A stretch of DNA of 64,000 bases from Elephas maximus indicus (Eukaryota > Chordata > Mammalia > Proboscidea > Elephantidae): NCBI RefSeq assembly GCF_024166365.1, contig NC_064836.1, forward strand, positions 5,580,001 to 5,644,000. The letters run 5' to 3'. A model generated the notes under the pieces. The model worked only from the letters and a program-made list of their open reading frames with translations. It was not told the origin of the DNA and did no database searches. Positions 52,702 through 64,000 of this stretch are shown here, one piece after another (position 1 is the stretch's first letter; every line of letters starts with the position of its first letter). Both the position numbers and the translations under genes were made by a program.

Positions 52702-52856
52702 GGAGCCCTGGTGGCGCAGTGGTTAAGAGTCACAGCTGCTAACCAAAAGGTTGGAAGTTTGAATCCACCAGCCGCTCCTTGGAAACCCTATGGGGCAGTT
52801 CTACTCTGCCCTACAGAGTCACTGGGAGTCGAAGCGACTCCTTGGCAGCGGGTTTT
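52702..52856 (+). mobile_element. AfroSINE (short form, well conserved)
   Basis: ggagccctggtggcgcagtg, then tatggggcagttctactctg and gagtcgaagcgactccttgg. It keeps intact CpGs, so it is relatively young. Confidence 0.95.
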
Positions 52857-52900
52857 CCTGCGTGTGTATGTACTGAATCAAGACCAGCATTGCTTACTGA

Positions 52901-53052
52901 GGAAACCCTGGTGGTGTAGTAGTTAAGAGCTATGGCTGCTAACCAACAGGTTTGTAGTTCCAATCCACCAGGTGTTCCTTAGAAACTCTATGGGGGCAGT
53001 TCTACCCTGTCCTATAGGGTCACTATGAGTTGGAATGGACTTGGCAGCATCG
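52901..53052 (+). mobile_element. AfroSINE (short form)
   Basis: ggaaaccctggtggtgtagt, then atagggtcactatgagttgg, followed by a poly-T run. It is adjacent to the copy at 52702 in the same orientation. Confidence 0.9.
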
Positions 53053-53216
53053 TTTTTTTTTTTTTTTTTTAATCGCTTACTGACTTGTCTCTCTCACAAT
53101 TCTAATATCCTGGGAGAGATTCTGAGAGGCTCCGTTGTGAACAGAGCCACACCAGGGAGGCAGGGTCACGTGGTACAAACCAGAAGGCTGAATTTTATCT
53201 CCATAGGTGGGTGGGG

Positions 53217-53439
53217 GAGTTCCTGGGTGGTGTAAAATATTAATGTGTTGGCTGCTAATCCAAAGGTTGGAGGTTAGGGCCCACCCAGAGAAGCCTTGGA
53301 AGAAAGGCCTGCGAATCTACTTTGAAAAAAGCCACTGAACACCTGATGGAGTATAGTTCTACTGTGACACACATGAGGTTGCCAGGAGCCATGAGTTGGA
53401 TTGGCTCTACTACAACCCCTTTTTTTTTTTTTTTTTTTA
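53217..53439 (+). mobile_element. AfroSINE variant (diverged)
   Basis: gagttcctgggtggtgtaaa at the head, aaggttggaggttagggccc, and ccatgagttggattggctct before a T run. Confidence 0.7.
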
Positions 53440-53449
53440 GGTGGGTAGG

Positions 53450-54890
53450 TGATCAATTTCTCTGAGAGGACCATGGGTTAGGGTAACATCCCAGGAGTGA
53501 TGCGTGTGCAAGACTTTATGTCACTAAACCCAAACAAAACCCACAGTGCACTAGATTGATTTAAGGGAGACTTTGGCAGATGTTTGCATACTGGTCTGTT
53601 TTTTTTTTTTCCCCCACAATTGTATTCCTTTTGACATGTTGAGCAATCTCTCCTGAGACTTGGGAGGCTTTTGGGAATATCATATATCACAGTTAATTGC
53701 TAGTTCAGGTGGGCTTATTTTTGCCAGTGCATCGTCATTCTGCCATGTTCAACAGTCTAGGGTGGTGTGGAGTGAATGTTTAGAGCTCACTGCTAATAAA
53801 CAAGGGTCTATTTGACTTTTTCTGGAGTTCTCTCTCTCTTGAATGCAATGAATTGGAATCACGGTGGTACTAAGGCAGGGTTCATTTTTCTTTTATCTCT
53901 GAACACATTAACACTAATTTGGTAAATATGTATTTAAATGTTTTGATTTCATTGCATTGTTAAATATTGGAAGAAATTGCAGCACAGAATATTTTCAGTA
54001 CATTTGACTACAGCCCCATTTAGTAACACATTTCTATGCTGGGAATATGATAAACTAAAAAAAAAAAAAAAAAAAATGAGCATTTTTAGGGAAGATTTTT
54101 GAATTTCATAAGTAACTTAGAAGCTCTTTACTGAATGAGTGGTTGTGTATTTCTGCATCCATTTGGACTAGGATTCTAGCAAATGTGTGAAACCATGTTG
54201 TCTGCTGTGAGTCAAATATTGCTCTCTGGGGGTTGCAATAATTCACACATTCTCCTTTTTGAGAAGAAAAAGAGGAGGGGAAGTGTCTCTCCCTCTTCTT
54301 AATAGAATATGTGTTTTCGTTGATCAGATTTTGGAAATAAAATTTAGGGCTTGTTTTTCTTCTCCAAGTTTTGCATACCACATGTGTTTTAGCTCATATA
54401 TTGATCTTGCCAAGAAGCTTTTAAAAATGGAATAGCCCTATTTTGAGATACTGTCTTCAGCCGAGATGTAAACTGTGAAATTCTCTATAATTTTGATTTT
54501 AAAACACTTGGAAGGCATTTAGTTTGTGCTTGCTGTTGTTGGTATGACTATATTTAAAAAATAACATGCTAAGTTTCATCTTCATTTCGCTAACTTTAAA
54601 ATCTCTTGTGGCTGAGTTGTCAGAACCATCTTAGTGAGGACCAGAGTGCAAAGGCAGTGGATAGCCCCTTCTTTACTTTATTAGTCAGGTTTTAGGAAGC
54701 ATGGGAGACTGAACAGTGGCCAAGACTAATATACCAGATAGGCATTATCGATATAGTAATCTTTCTTACTACTGGCCTACTAGCAATAGTGAATAATATT
54801 TTATAGAGGAAAATGACCTTATATATGAAAATGGATTTGAGATAATATCAGCATCTGTAAAGTCTTTTACAGTGAATACAGAAGGTAGCT
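53450..54890. other. AT-rich intergenic stretch
   Basis: No gene or transposon recognised. It includes an A tract at about 54057-54076. Confidence 0.4.
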
Positions 54891-54894
54891 CTCT

Positions 54895-55182
54895 TAGTCA
54901 TCTAGCGCTGCTATAACAGAAATACCACAAGTGGATGGCTTTAACAAAGAGAAGCTTATTCTCTCACAGTCTAGTAGGCTACAAATCCAAATTCAGGGCG
55001 CCAGCTCTAGGGAAGACTTTCTCTGTCGGCTCTGGAGGAAGGTCCTTGTGATGCATCAGCCAACACTTGGCCTGGGAGCATCTCAGCACAGGAACCCCAG
55101 GGCCAAGGAACAGGCTCTGTTCCTGGCACTGCTTCTTGGTGGTATGAGGTTCCCAATTCTCTGCTTGCTTCCCTTTCCTTTT
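54895..55182 (-). mobile_element. MaLR-like LTR, family copy 2, first part
   Basis: From cttagtcatctagcgctgct to ttgcttccctttcctttt, where an insertion interrupts it. It resumes at 58774. Compare the uninterrupted copy at 59242-59745. Confidence 0.55.
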
Positions 55183-55199
55183 CTTTTTTTTTTTTTTTG

Positions 55200-55545
55200 G
55201 ACTACAAGAAGTTTTTTGGAAGTTTACAATATACTGATATAGGAAGCTTCTCCCTGCTCTCAGATTCCCAACACTGGATGGACCCCAGTATGCTGTCTCT
55301 CACATCGTCAGCAAAAAGAGATTACACAAAGAATTGGCCAATTTCAATTGCTCAGAGGATCATTTCAGGGATAAAGATGAACCTGAATGAACTCTTGTGC
55401 CATCCAGCTTCCATGTGCTAACATGTGTGTGTAGAGAAAATACTCACGCCCCTGTTTCATTTTCCATGACTGAGAGTTTATTTCTAAAGCAATCCTCCCA
55501 GCCTCAGGTATGATCACAGCCAGAGCTGGGATGGTGACTAATCAT
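55200..55545 (-). other. Non-repetitive part of the transduced sequence
   Basis: Between the terminal poly-T and the RTE fragment. No repeat family or gene recognised. It should have a parent copy elsewhere in the genome if the transduction reading is right. Confidence 0.4.
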
Positions 55546-56260
55546 GTTGTTGTTAGGTGCTGTCGAGACAGTTCCAACTCAAAGTGATCCTGTGCACAAC
55601 AGAACGAAACACTGCCCGGTCCTGAGACATCCTTACAATCTTTGCCACGCTTCAACTCATTGCTGCAGCCACCATGTCAATCCATCTCGTTGAAGGTCTT
55701 CCTCTTTCCTGCTGACCCTGTACTCTTCCAAGCATGATGTCCTTCTCCAGGGACTGATCCCTCCTGATAACATGTCCAAAGTATGTAAGATGCAGTCTCA
55801 CCATCCTTGCATGTAAGGAGCATTCTGGTTGTACTTCTTCTAAGACAGATTTGTTCATTCTTTTGGAAGTCCATGGTATATTCAATATTCTTCGCCAACA
55901 CCACAATTCAAAGGCATCAGTTCTTCCTCGGTCTTCCTTATTCATTGTCCAGCTTTGACATGCATATGAGACAATTGAAAATATTATGGCCTGGGTCAGG
56001 TGCACCTTAGTCTTCAAGGTGACATCTTTGCTCTTCAACACTTTAAAGAGGTCCTTTGCAGCAGATTTGCCCAATGCAATGTGTCTTTTGATTTCTTGAC
56101 TGCTGCTTTCATGGGCATTGATTGTGGATCCAAGTAAAATGAAATCCTTGACAACTTCAATCTTTTCTCCGTTTATCATGATGTTACTCATTGATCTAGT
56201 TGTGAGGATTTTTGTTTTCTTTACGTTGAGGTACAATCCATACTGAAGGCTGTGGTCTTT
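55546..56260 (-). mobile_element. RTE-type LINE, 3' part (interrupted)
   Basis: The minus strand encodes a 194-codon open stretch with YACQSWTMNKEDRGRTDAFE and YFGHVIRRDQSLEKDIMLGR, the C-terminal part of the RTE polyprotein. The + strand tail is gttgttgttaggtgctgtcg. It resumes at 57465 after an L1 insertion. It is the best-preserved RTE reading frame in the window but lacks most of the RT and the endonuclease. Confidence 0.9.
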
Positions 56261-57448
56261 TTTTTTTTTTTATATATTAACTTTTATTGAGCTTCAAGTG
56301 AACGTTTACAAATCAAGTCAGACTGTCATATATAAGTTTATATACATCTTACTCCATACACCCACTTGCTCTCCCCCTAATGAGTCAGCCCTTTCAGTCT
56401 CTCCTTTCGTGACATTTTTGCCAGCTTCCAACTCTCTCTATCCTCCCATCCCCCCTCCAGACAGGAGATGCCAACACAGTCTCAAGTGTCCGCCTGATAT
56501 AATTAGCTCGCTCTTCCTCAGCATCTCTCTCCTACCCACTGTCCAGTCCCTTTCATGTCTGATGAGTTGTCTTCGGGGATGGTTCCTGTCCTGTGCCAAC
56601 AGAAGGTTTGGGGACCATGACCACCGGGATTCCTCTAGTCTCAGTCAGACCATTAACTTTGGTCTTTTTATGAGAATTTGGGGTCTGCATCCCACTGATC
56701 TCCTGCTCCCTCAGGGGTTCTCTGTTGTGCTCCCTGTCAGGGCAGTCATCGATTGTGGCCAGGCACCAACTAGTTCTTCTGGTCTCAGGATGATGTAGGT
56801 CTCTGGTTCCTGTGGCCCTTTCTGTCTCTTGGGCTCTTAGTTATTGTGTGACCTTGGTGTTCTTCATTCTCCTTTGATCCAGGTGGGTTGAGACCAATTG
56901 ATGCATCTTAGATGGCCGCTTGTTAGCATTTAAGACCCCAGACGCCACATTTCAAAGTGGGATGCAGAGTGTTTTCATAACAGAATTATTTTGCCAATTG
57001 ACTTAGAAGTCCCCTTAAACCATGGTCCCCAAACCCCCGCCCTTGCTCCGCTGACCTTTGAAGCATTCAGTTTATCCAGGAAACTTCTTTGCTTTTGGTC
57101 CAGTCCAGTTGAGCTGACCTTCCATGTATTGAATGTTGTCCCTCCCTTCACCTAAAGCTGTTCTTATCTACTAATTCATCAGTAAAAAACCCTCTCCCTC
57201 CCTCCCTTCCTCCCCTCCTTGTAACCACAAAAGTATGTGTTCTTCTGAGTTTATACTGTTTCTCAAGATCTTATAATAGTGGTCTTATACAATATTTGTC
57301 CTTTTGCCTCTGATTAATTTAACTCAGCATAATGCCTTCCAGGTTCCTCCATGTTATGAAATGTTTCACAGATTCGTCACTGTTCTTTATCGATGCGTAG
57401 TATTCCATTGTGTGAATATACCACAATTTATTTACCCATTCATCCGTT
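56261..57448 (-). mobile_element. 5'-truncated L1 nested in the RTE
   Basis: It starts with a T run and tgagcttcaagtgaacgttt (L1 3' UTR) and ends gaatataccacaatttattt with catccgtt, which is the end of ORF2 in reverse. It is flanked by the 16-bp direct repeat gaaggctgtggtcttt at 56245-56260 and 57449-57464. The coding part is only the ORF2 C-terminus and has stops. Confidence 0.9.
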
Positions 57449-57540
57449 GAAGGCTGTGGTCTTTGATCTTCATTAGTAAGTGCTTCAAGTCCTCTTCACC
57501 TTCAGCAAGCAAGGCTGTGTCATCTGGATAATGCAGGTTT
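57449..57540 (-). mobile_element. RTE-type LINE, continuation
   Basis: ttgatcttcattagtaagtg to tggataatgcaggttt continues the RTE fragment that ended at 56260. Confidence 0.85.
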
Positions 57541-58773
57541 TTATATTTTTTTAATCTTTATTGTGCTTTAAGTGAAAGTTTACAAATCAAGTCAGTCTCT
57601 CACATAAAAACTTATATGCATCTTGCTTCATACTCCCAATTGCTCTCCCCCTAATGAAATAACCTGCTCCCTCCCTCCACTTTCTCTTTTTGTGTCCATT
57701 TTGCCAGCTGCTAACCCTCTCTACCCTTTCATCTCCCCTCCAGGGAGGAGATGCCAACACAGTCTCAAGTGTTCACCTGATCCAAGAAGCTCACTCCTCA
57801 CCAGCATCCCTCTCCAACCCATTGTCCAGTCCAATCCATGTCTGAAAAGTTGGCTTCGGGAGTGGTTCCTGTCCTGGGCCAACAGAAGGTCTGGGGGCCA
57901 TGATCACTGGGGTCCTTCTAGTCTCAGTCAGACCATTAAGCCTGGTCTTTTTACGAGAATTTAGGGTCTGTGTCCCACTGCTCTCCTACTCCCTCAGGGG
58001 TTCTCTGTTGTGTTCCCTGACAGGGCAGTCATCGGTTGTAGCTGGGCACCATCTAGTTCTTCTGGTGTCAGGGCGATGTAGTCTCTAGTTCATGTGTCCC
58101 TTTCTGTCTCTTGGGCTCGTAATTACATTATGTCCTTGGTGTTCTTCATTCTCTTTTGATCCAGGTGCGCTGAGACCAATTGATGCATCGTAGGTGGCTG
58201 CTTGCTAGCGTTTAAGACCCCAGACGCCTCTCTCCAAGGTGAGATGCAGAATGTTTTCTTAATAGATTTTATTATGCCAATTGACTTATATGTCCTCTGA
58301 AACCATGGTCCCCAAACCCCTGCCCTTGCCAAACTGGCCTTTGAAGCATTCAGTTTATGCCAGAAACTAATTTGCTTTTGGTTTAGTCCAGTTGTGTTGA
58401 CCTCGCCTGTAATGTGTGTTGTCTTTCTCATCACCTAAAGTAGTTCTTATCTACTGTCTAATTAGTGAATACCCCTGTCCCACCCTCCCTCCCCCCTCTC
58501 ATAACCATCAAAGAATATTTTCTTCTCTGTTTAAACTATTTCTTGAGTTCTTATAATAGTGGTCTTATGCAATATTTGTCCTTTTTCAACTGACTAATTT
58601 CACTCAGCATAATGCGTTCCAGATTCCTGCATGTTATGAAATGCTTCACAGATTCATCACTGTTCTTTATTGATGTGTAGTATTCCACTGTGTGAATATA
58701 CCATAATTTATTTATCCATTCATCTGTTGATGGGCACCTTGGTTGCTTCCATTTTTTGCTATTGTAAACAGTG
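57541..58773 (-). mobile_element. 5'-truncated L1 (3' UTR plus ORF2 end)
   Basis: 3' UTR begins with ttaatctttattgtgcttta. On the minus strand 58820-58551 encodes NKLWYIHTVEYYTSIKNSD and EISQLKKDKYC, the C-terminus of L1 ORF2. The 5' truncation point is at 58773, next to the 14-bp target-site duplication. Internal A-rich tract at 57541-57553 (on minus). Confidence 0.9.
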
Positions 58774-59008
58774 TTCCCTTTCCTTTTATGTCTTGTAAGA
58801 CAAAAGGTGGTGCAGGCCACACCCCAGGGAAACTCCCTTTACATTGGATAAGGGATATGGTCTGAGCAAGAGTATTACATCCCACCCTAATCCTCTTTAA
58901 CCACAGGCAGAGATTATGATTATAACACAGGAAAATCACAAAATGGAGGACAACCATGCATGCCCTAAGTTGACACATATTTTGGGGGGACACAATTCAA
59001 TCCATTAC
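58774..59008 (-). mobile_element. MaLR-like LTR, family copy 2, second part
   Basis: ttccctttccttttatgtct resumes the element broken at 55182 and runs to ggggggacacaattcaatcc, a MaLR-type start in reverse. Confidence 0.55.
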
Positions 59009-59241
59009 AGTAGCTCTAAGGATTTTCATCCTTACATTGTTTCTACCTTGAAGCATGGAATTCAGCAAGATATTTAACCTTATTTTGAGGTTCTTCTCTT
59101 TCTTTTTTCTTTGTAATATTAGCCACACTTTTTATTTAAAACTTTGTTTTCTGTACCCGGTAAGGCCTATAACCATTTATTTCTTGTATTTGTGTATTTG
59201 TATGTGGCATACAGTGACACAGACAAAGACGAGATAACACA

Positions 59242-59745
59242 GTGTCTTAGTAATCTAGTGCTGCCATAACAGAACTACCACAAGTGGATGACTTTAACAA
59301 AGAAAAACTTATTTTCTCACAGTCCAGTAGTTACGAGTCCAAATTCAGGACATCAGCTCCAGGGGAAGGCTTTCTCTCTCTGCCGGGTCTGGAGGAAGGT
59401 CCTTGTCCTCAATCTTCCTATGGTCGAGGAACTTCTCAGGTGCAGGGACCCCAGGCCCAAAGGACGCGCTCTGCTCCTGATGCTGCCTTCTTGGTGGTAT
59501 GAGATCCCCAACTCTCTGCTTGCTTCCCTTTCCTTTTATCTTTAGAGATAAAAGGTGGTGCAGGCCACACCCCAGGGAAACTCCCCTTTCTTTGGACGAG
59601 GGATGTGACCTGGGTAAGGGTGGTGATACAATCCCACCTTAATCCTCTCAACATAAAATAAAAATCACAAAATGGAGAACATCCACACATGGCCTAACTA
59701 AACTGATACACACATTTTTTGAGAGACAGAGTTCAATTCATGACA
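59242..59745 (-). mobile_element. MaLR-like LTR, family copy 3 (uninterrupted)
   Basis: gtcttagtaatctagtgctg to gagttcaattcatgacac. It shows the intact junction ttgcttccctttccttttat, which proves that copy 2 was interrupted there. Confidence 0.55.
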
Positions 59746-60176
59746 CATAGTTACTTATATTTTTTCTTAAACATATTAATTTGCATCTTAAGAATTCATT
59801 GGATATGCCAGATAACCTTAGTATCTAAAATCTGTGAAAAAAAAAAAACTGAACAAAATAAATGTAGAAGAGGTATCCTGTGGAAAAACATAAAAGAGAA
59901 ACACCGTGTTTAAAAAAAAGGAGAATGCCTTCTTCCTCTTTTTTCTCAAGGATTATCAAGGCCAGTTGGCAGTGTTAAAGTGCTGGTTTTCTTTCTTGAT
60001 AAACACCTATGAGCAAGAACCAAGTGACATGAGGCAATGTCAGGGTGAAGAAGCTTTCAGTTACCAAAGAAGTGAAAGATGATCCTATATACCTCTGTAT
60101 GGGCTAAAACAGAAATTAATAATAAGAAGATTATTAGCAAAGGTGAAAAATGAAGGCTGTTTTGAAAGGTATATTT

Positions 60177-60935
60177 TTGTTGTTCTTGTTAGCTGCCGTC
60201 AAGTTGGTTCTAACTGATAGCGAATGAAAACAGAATGAAACACTCTGTGGTCCTGCCCCACCCTCACATTGGTGCTATGTTTGAGCCTATTGTTTCAGCC
60301 ACTGTGTCAATCCATCACATTGAGAGTCTTTCTCTTTTTTGCTGACCCTCTACCAATCATGATGTCCTTCTCTAGGGACTGATCCCTTCTGATAACATGT
60401 CCAAAGTACCTGAGTTAAAGTCTCGCCATATTTGCTTCTAAGGAGCATCCTGGCAGGGCTTCTTCCAAGACAGACTTGTTTGTTTTTCTGGCAGTTCAAT
60501 ATCCTACGTCATTCTCTGGCATTAGTTGTTGGTACGTAAACTTGAATAATAGTCGGATTAACTGGTCTTTCTTGTAGGCGTATGGGTATTATCCTATCAG
60601 TGACAGCACTGTACTTCAGGGTAGATCTTGAAATGTTCCTCTTGGTGATGAACGGATACCATTCCTCTTGATCATATGATTGTCTGATTCAAAATGGCCA
60701 ATACCGATACCAATCCATTTCAGCTCACTAATGCCTAGGATATCAATCTTTATGTGTTCCGTTTCATTTCTGATGACTTCCAGTTTTCCTAGATTAATAC
60801 TTCATATATTCCACCTTCCTATTATTAATGGATATTTGCAGCTGTTTCTTCTCATTTTGATTCTTGCTATTCATAAGGTTTTCACTGGCCAATTTTTTCA
60901 GAAGTAGACTGCCAGGTTCTTCTTCTTAGTCTGTT
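60177..60935 (-). mobile_element. RTE-type LINE with internal deletion
   Basis: + strand starts gttcttgttagctgccgtca (3' end) and runs through tgatgtccttctctagggac. At about 60490-60510 it jumps to ttctctggcattagttgttg, the endonuclease-side part of the element. The reverse transcriptase core is missing. It is a dead copy. Confidence 0.75.
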
Positions 60936-61324
60936 TTAGTCTGGAAACTCTGCTGAAATCTGTCCACCAGGGGTGACCCTGCTGGTATTTGAACTGGTGG
61001 CAAAGTTTCTAGTATCACAGCAACACGCAAGCCACCACAGTATGACGAACTGACAGATGCAGGGTGGAAGTGGGTCATAGTTCAGGGCCATTGAGGGTTT
61101 ACATCCTGCATTTGTTCTCTTTTTCTCTTTAATCTTATTAAACAAGGTTGATTCACCTTTGTTTAGAGATATCTATAAAAATTGCCATCCATACCTTGTG
61201 CCATGTATTTATATACATTGCCTAATTTAATCATTAACAAATTCTGAAAAGTGTCTCCTTAAACCATTTTACGGTTGCAATTTTGAAGGATTCTATTTTT
61301 TTTTTTCCTATGGGCAAAATATTT

Positions 61325-62945
61325 AATGACGCAGGAAGAATCAAAAGAAGATGGAAGGAATACACAGAGTCAATGCACCAAAAAGAATCGGTTGACGTGC
61401 AACCATTTTAGGAGGTAGCATATGATCAAGAACCAATGATATTAGAGTCCAAGCTGCACTGAAGGCACTGGTGAAAAACAAGGCTCCAGAAATTAACAGA
61501 ATACCAATTGAGATGTTTCAACAAATGGATGCAGTGCTAGAGGTGCTCATTTGTCTATACCAAATAATTTGGAAGACAGCTTCCTGGCCAACTGACTGGA
61601 GGAGATCCATATCTGTGCCCATTCCAAAGAAAGATGATCCAATAGAATGCAGAAATTATCAAACAATATCATTAATATCACACACAAGTAAAATTTTGCT
61701 GAAGATCATTCAAAGGTAGTTGCAGAAGTATATTGACAGAGCACTGCCAGAAGTTCAAGCTGGATTCTGAAGAGGATGTAGAACCAGGGATATCATTGCT
61801 GATGTCAGATGGATCCTGCCTGAAAGCAGAGAATACCAGAAAGATGTTTACCTGTGTTTTATTGACTATGCTACGGCATTCAACTGTGTGGATCATAACA
61901 AATTATAGATAACATTGCAGAGAATGGGAATTCCAGAACACTTAATTGTGCTCATGAGGAAACTGTACATAGATCAAGAAACAGTCATTCTAACGGAACA
62001 AGGGGATACTGCATGGTTTAAAGTCAGGAAAGGTGTGCGTCAGGATTGTATCCTTTTACCATATCTATTCAGTCTTTATGCTGAGCAAATAATCCGAGAG
62101 GCTGGACTGTATGAAGAAGAATAGGGCACCAGGATTGGAAGAAGATTCATTAACAATCTGCAATATGCAGATGACACAATCTTGCTTGCTGAAAGTGAAA
62201 AGGACTTGAAGCAGTTACCGATGAAAATCAAGGACCACAGCCTTCAGTGTGGATTACACCTCAACACAAAAATCCTCACAACTGGACTAATAAGCAACAT
62301 CATGATAAACAGAAAATATTGAAGTTGTCAAGGATTTCATTTTACTTGGATCCACAATCAACACCCATGGAAGTGGCAGTCAAGAAATCAAAAGACACAT
62401 TGCATTAGGCAAATTTGCTGCAAAGGACCTCTTTAAAGGGTTGAAAAGCAAAAATTTCACCTTGAAGACTAAGGTGAGCCTGACCCAAACCATGGCGTTT
62501 TCAATCACCTCATATGCATGTGAAAGCTGGACAATGAATAAGGAAGACCGGAAGAAGAATTGACACCCTTGAATTGTGGTGTTGGCCAAGAATGTTGCAT
62601 ATACCACAGACTGCCAAAAGAATGAATAAATCTGTTCTTGGAAGAAATACAACCAGAATGGTCTTCAGAAGCAAGAATGGTGAGACTATGTCTCACATAC
62701 TTTGGACATGTTATCAGAAGGGATCAGTCCCTGGAGAAGGACATCATGCTTGGTAAAGTAGAGGTCCAGTGAAAAAGAAGACCCTCAATGAGATGGATTG
62801 ACACAGTGGCTGCAACAGTGGGCTCAAGCATAACAACTATTGTGAGAGTGGTGCAGGATCAGGCAGTGTTTTGTTCTGTTGTACATAGGGTTGCCATGAG
62901 TCGGAACCAACTTGATGGCACCTAACAATGACAATAACAACATGA
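61325..62945 (+). mobile_element. RTE-type LINE, RT-containing, decayed
   Basis: Broken frames give the RT region: NKAPEINRIPIEMFQQMD, WPTDWRRSISVPIPKKDDP, then RMGIPEHLIVLMRKLYID and VRKGVRQDCILLPYLFSLYA. The following stretch has aatatgcagatgacacaatc (YADDT-like catalytic box in DNA). The 3' end is ttgccatgagtcggaacca with cttgatggcacctaacaatg. Several stops and frameshifts show it is inactive. It is the longest RTE copy here. Confidence 0.93.
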
Positions 62946-63164
62946 CTCACCTCTTGAGTGACACTTAACCTATCCTTCTACCTGTTCATTTCCTGTAAAA
63001 TTGATGGTAGATTTGAAGTCTTAATTAGATTCATGTGCAACCTGTTTTGAAACAACAAGAATTTCACAGTGTAGAAAAATAATTTAATCATCCTCAAGGT
63101 ATTTTTTTTCTACTAGGAATCAACGATTATGAATTTTCTGTAGTGATTTTATTACAAATCCCAT

Positions 63165-64000
63165 TACCAATACCCACCTGTCTACTAGTTCCTTTTTCCT
63201 GTTCCAAAAACTGCTTAGTTTTTTTTTTTTTGCAATGTGTGATGTGTAACTGGATCAGATTTAAACAAAACTGTAGGTTTGAACAAAACCACATTGTGTC
63301 AGCCCTCTTCCTCTTTCCCTGTCCACCCTGGGCTTCCCCTGACCATTCGTCCAGTTTTCCTGTCTCTTCTTGCCTCCTCGTCTTTGTTTTTGGTCAGGTG
63401 TTGCCTGTTCGGTCTCATATACTTGATTGAACTAAGAAGCACATCCCTCATATCTGTTATTTTTGTTTTATAGGCCTGGGTAATCTTTGGCTGAAAGGTA
63501 GACTTCGGGAGTGGCTTCATTTCTGAGTTAGCAGGGTGTCTCAGGGGTTCCTCCAATCTTTGTCAGGCCAGGAATTCTGGTCTTTTTTTGTGAATTTGAA
63601 TTTCATTCTATATTTTTCTCCTGCTCTATCAGGGACCCTCTATTGTGGTCCTTGTCAGAGTGGGTCGGTGGGGGTAACCAGGCACCATCTAGTTCTTTTG
63701 GGCTCAGGCTGGTGGAGTTTATGGCTCATGTGGTCTATTAGGCCTTTGGACTAATATTTTCCTTGCATCTTTGGTTTTCTTTGTTCTACTTTGCTCTGAA
63801 CATGATGAGACCAATAGATGTATATTAGACAGCTGCTTGCAGTCTTTCAAGACCCCAGATACTCTCCACCAAAGTAGGATGTAGAACATTTTCTTTGTGA
63901 ACTATGTTATGCCAATCAACCTAGATGTCCCCTAAGATTATGGTCCCCAGCCCTCAGTTCCAGTAACTTTGTCCCTCAAGGTATTTGAATGTGTCTAGGA
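63165..64000 (-). mobile_element. L1 3' UTR, runs off the window
   Basis: Includes atacttgattgaactaagaa, taggcctgggtaatctttgg and caagaccccagatactctcc, typical of afrotherian L1 3' ends and partly shared with the copies at 36124, 56261 and 57541. The left boundary is approximate. The element continues beyond the window edge. Confidence 0.65.

Larger units (their letters stand above)
55183..58773 (-). mobile_element. Composite insertion: L1 with apparent 3' transduction
   Basis: The whole block interrupts the LTR copy and is bounded by a perfect 14-bp duplication, ttccctttcctttt, at 55169-55182 and 58774-58787. On the minus strand it starts as a 5'-truncated L1 (58773 to about 57541), continues into an RTE fragment and about 345 bp of other sequence, and ends in a poly-A tail (T run 55184-55198). 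The only terminal poly-A next to a duplication is at the far end. The simplest reading is therefore one L1 transcript that read through into its old flanking DNA. Confidence 0.7.

Noticed and set aside
61471-62124. Active RTE reverse transcriptase gene
   Set aside because: The RT region is split by in-frame stops and frameshifts and the 5' endonuclease part is absent.

Overview
This window is vertebrate nuclear DNA from an afrotherian mammal. An elephant, or another paenungulate, is the most likely source. The evidence is intron-split genes with GT-AG borders and CpG islands, plus interspersed repeats typical of Afrotheria: tRNA-derived AfroSINEs, a BovB/RTE-type LINE with its characteristic 3' tail, and afrotherian-type L1 3' ends. 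There are no bacterial features. Nearly all long open frames are chance frames in CpG islands or decayed transposon remnants.

Two protein-coding genes lie head to tail on the + strand. The first (coding 675-5413, three exons, 145 codons) is the orthologue of human C1orf53. It encodes a small protein with an Arg-rich N-terminus and a C-terminal Cys cluster (CCGSxCRHCPYG). The second is LHX9, a LIM-homeobox transcription factor. Its canonical 397-residue protein comes from five coding exons: 15926-16099, 18007-18209, 19291-19646, 26141-26343 and 27541-27798. All borders are GT-AG and the phases agree. The alternative 5' exon (coding 10653-10680) splices to an internal acceptor before 15981. The alternative 3' terminal exon (30461-30517) makes the LHX9-alpha form, which loses the end of the homeodomain. 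Two starts and two ends could give four proteins of about 397, 388, 330 and 321 residues.

Layout: 1-5.6 kb is C1orf53 with its CpG island; 5.6-9 kb is intergenic; 9-18.3 kb is a run of CpG-rich blocks around the LHX9 promoters and first exons; 18.3-27.8 kb holds the rest of the LHX9 coding exons; 27.8-31.1 kb holds the canonical 3' UTR and the alpha exon with its 3' UTR. From 31.1 to 36.0 kb the sequence is AT-rich and almost free of repeats. From 36 to 64 kb no gene is recognisable and the DNA is a mosaic of nested transposons. I recognise no lineage-specific transposon in the first 25.4 kb, so the boundary of transposon tolerance is visible.

Most notable observations: the LHX9 isoform architecture; the C1orf53 Cys motif split exactly by an intron; a 36-nt U2 snRNA retropseudogene between 15-bp direct repeats; an apparent L1 3' transduction (55183-58773) later hit by another L1, both with target-site duplications; a recent 104-bp tandem duplication; and a tRNA-Gly-like SINE that ends in the same tail as the RTE LINE and AfroSINEs. 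No previously undescribed system is evident.
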